From assembly GCA_947174955.1 (NCBI GenBank), contig CAMWKX010000087.1, positions 1 through 5,871 on the forward strand: a stretch of DNA of 5,871 bases. The letters run 5' to 3'. Shown piece after piece: positions 5,452 through 5,871 of the stretch (positions are counted from its first letter, which is position 1; each line of letters starts with the position of its first letter). Source of the stretch: an uncultured Clostridia bacterium. Its GTDB lineage: Bacteria > Bacillota > Clostridia > Christensenellales > Borkfalkiaceae. The notes beneath the pieces were generated by a model. That model worked only from the letters and a program-made list of their open reading frames with translations, had not been told where the DNA came from and did not search any database. The translations under genes and the position numbers were made by a program.

Positions 5452-5871
5452 AAGACAGAGTAAGATATTTAATCGACACTTTGAATAAATGGGCGTACGA
5501 ATACTACGTTTTAGACAACCCGTCGGTCGAGGACAGGGAGTACGACAAGCTGTACGACGAGTTGCGTGCAATCGAGGAGAGTACGGGCGAGGTCGAGTTC
5601 GACAGTCCAACGAGGCGCGTTGGCGGCGAGCCTATCAAGGGCTTTGAAAAGCACGCGCACGTGCACAGGCTTTACAGCCTCGACAAGTCGGTGAGCGCCG
5701 AGCAGTTGACGGCGTTCTTTACGCGCATAAAAAAGGTGGTTGCAAATCCGTCGTACACGGTCGAGTACAAGTTCGACGGACTGACAATGTGCTTGACCTA
5801 CGATAACGGCAGGTTTGTGCGGGCGACCACGCGCGGCAACGGCGTGGAGGGCGAGGACGTCACCGCGCAGT
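5448..5871 (+). CDS. ligA: NAD-dependent DNA ligase LigA, 5' portion (cut by window end)
   Basis: The visible 141 residues cover the NAD-binding Ia domain and the start of the adenylation domain of bacterial LigA, which seals nicks in replication and repair using NAD as cofactor. Landmarks are EYYVLDNPSVEDREYDKLYDE (18-38, the Ia Tyr/Asp set), DSPTRRVGGEP (52-62), LYSLDK (75-80), the adenylation motif EYKFDG (106-111) with catalytic Lys108, and TRGNGVEGEDVT (128-139). The last motif commonly reads TRGDG; I associate the Asn form, and the HRLYSLDK spelling, with a clostridial subgroup, so it is probably not a defect. The gene starts at the ATG overlapping the pcrA stop, as in the pcrA-ligA arrangement common in Firmicutes. 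Roughly 500 residues, including the zinc finger, HhH and BRCT domains of the usual 650-700, would lie beyond the window. Confidence 0.95.
   Translation, partial: MKDRVRYLIDTLNKWAYEYYVLDNPSVEDREYDKLYDELRAIEESTGEVEFDSPTRRVGGEPIKGFEKHAHVHRLYSLDKSVSAEQLTAFFTRIKKVVANPSYTVEYKFDGLTMCLTYDNGRFVRATTRGNGVEGEDVTAQ

Noticed and set aside
5829..5865. Inactive ligase because of Asp-to-Asn in TRGDG
   Set aside because: The catalytic KFDG is intact and the Asn form is, to my knowledge, seen in other clostridial ligases, so loss of function is not supported.

Overview
The window reads as a moderately GC-rich piece of a low-GC-type Gram-positive (Firmicutes/Clostridia-like) chromosome. The pointers are strong purine-rich Shine-Dalgarno sequences, intrinsic terminators with T tails, sigma-A-like promoters, a short 58-residue ribosomal protein S21, and the pcrA-ligA pair with overlapping stop and start codons. 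The ligA fragment carries sequence variants that I associate with clostridial ligases. An uncultured gut Clostridia lineage would fit, but that is inference. All genes lie on the plus strand and nothing looks mobile or viral.

Layout: (1) Positions 1-119 are an AT-rich upstream region with a candidate extended -10 promoter. (2) 120-1337 encodes a MalK/UgpC-type ABC ATPase subunit in which the signature motif, the catalytic glutamate and the switch histidine are all altered, so it may be a pseudo-ATPase. (3) 1388-2278 encodes a polytopic membrane protein resembling the putative heavy-metal/arsenic permeases of the ArsP_2 type, with two related halves and a His/Cys-containing central loop. (4) 2294-2337 is a terminator hairpin interleaved with the promoter for the next gene. 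(5) 2391-2567 is rpsU, followed by a strong terminator at 2575-2610. (6) 2673-3050 is a small, highly charged, unrecognised protein whose stop codon lies inside its own terminator stem. (7) 3097-5451 is pcrA, a complete UvrD-family helicase with an unusual Tyr/Gly/Ser/Arg-rich linker before a C-terminal Tudor-like domain. (8) 5448-5871 is the 5' part of ligA, cut by the window end.

Functionally, pcrA and ligA form a DNA repair/replication operon, translationally coupled through an ATGA overlap. rpsU appears to be its own transcription unit with a promoter, leader and terminator. The ABC subunit and the membrane protein are probably co-transcribed because no terminator separates them, but a shared function is not evident.

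The observations most worth following are the degenerate ABC ATPase, two successive junctions where the next gene's promoter -35 element lies in the hairpin of the preceding terminator, the possibly near-leaderless start of pcrA, and the FUS-like low-complexity linker in PcrA. No CRISPR array, tRNA, rRNA, insertion sequence or prophage gene was seen.
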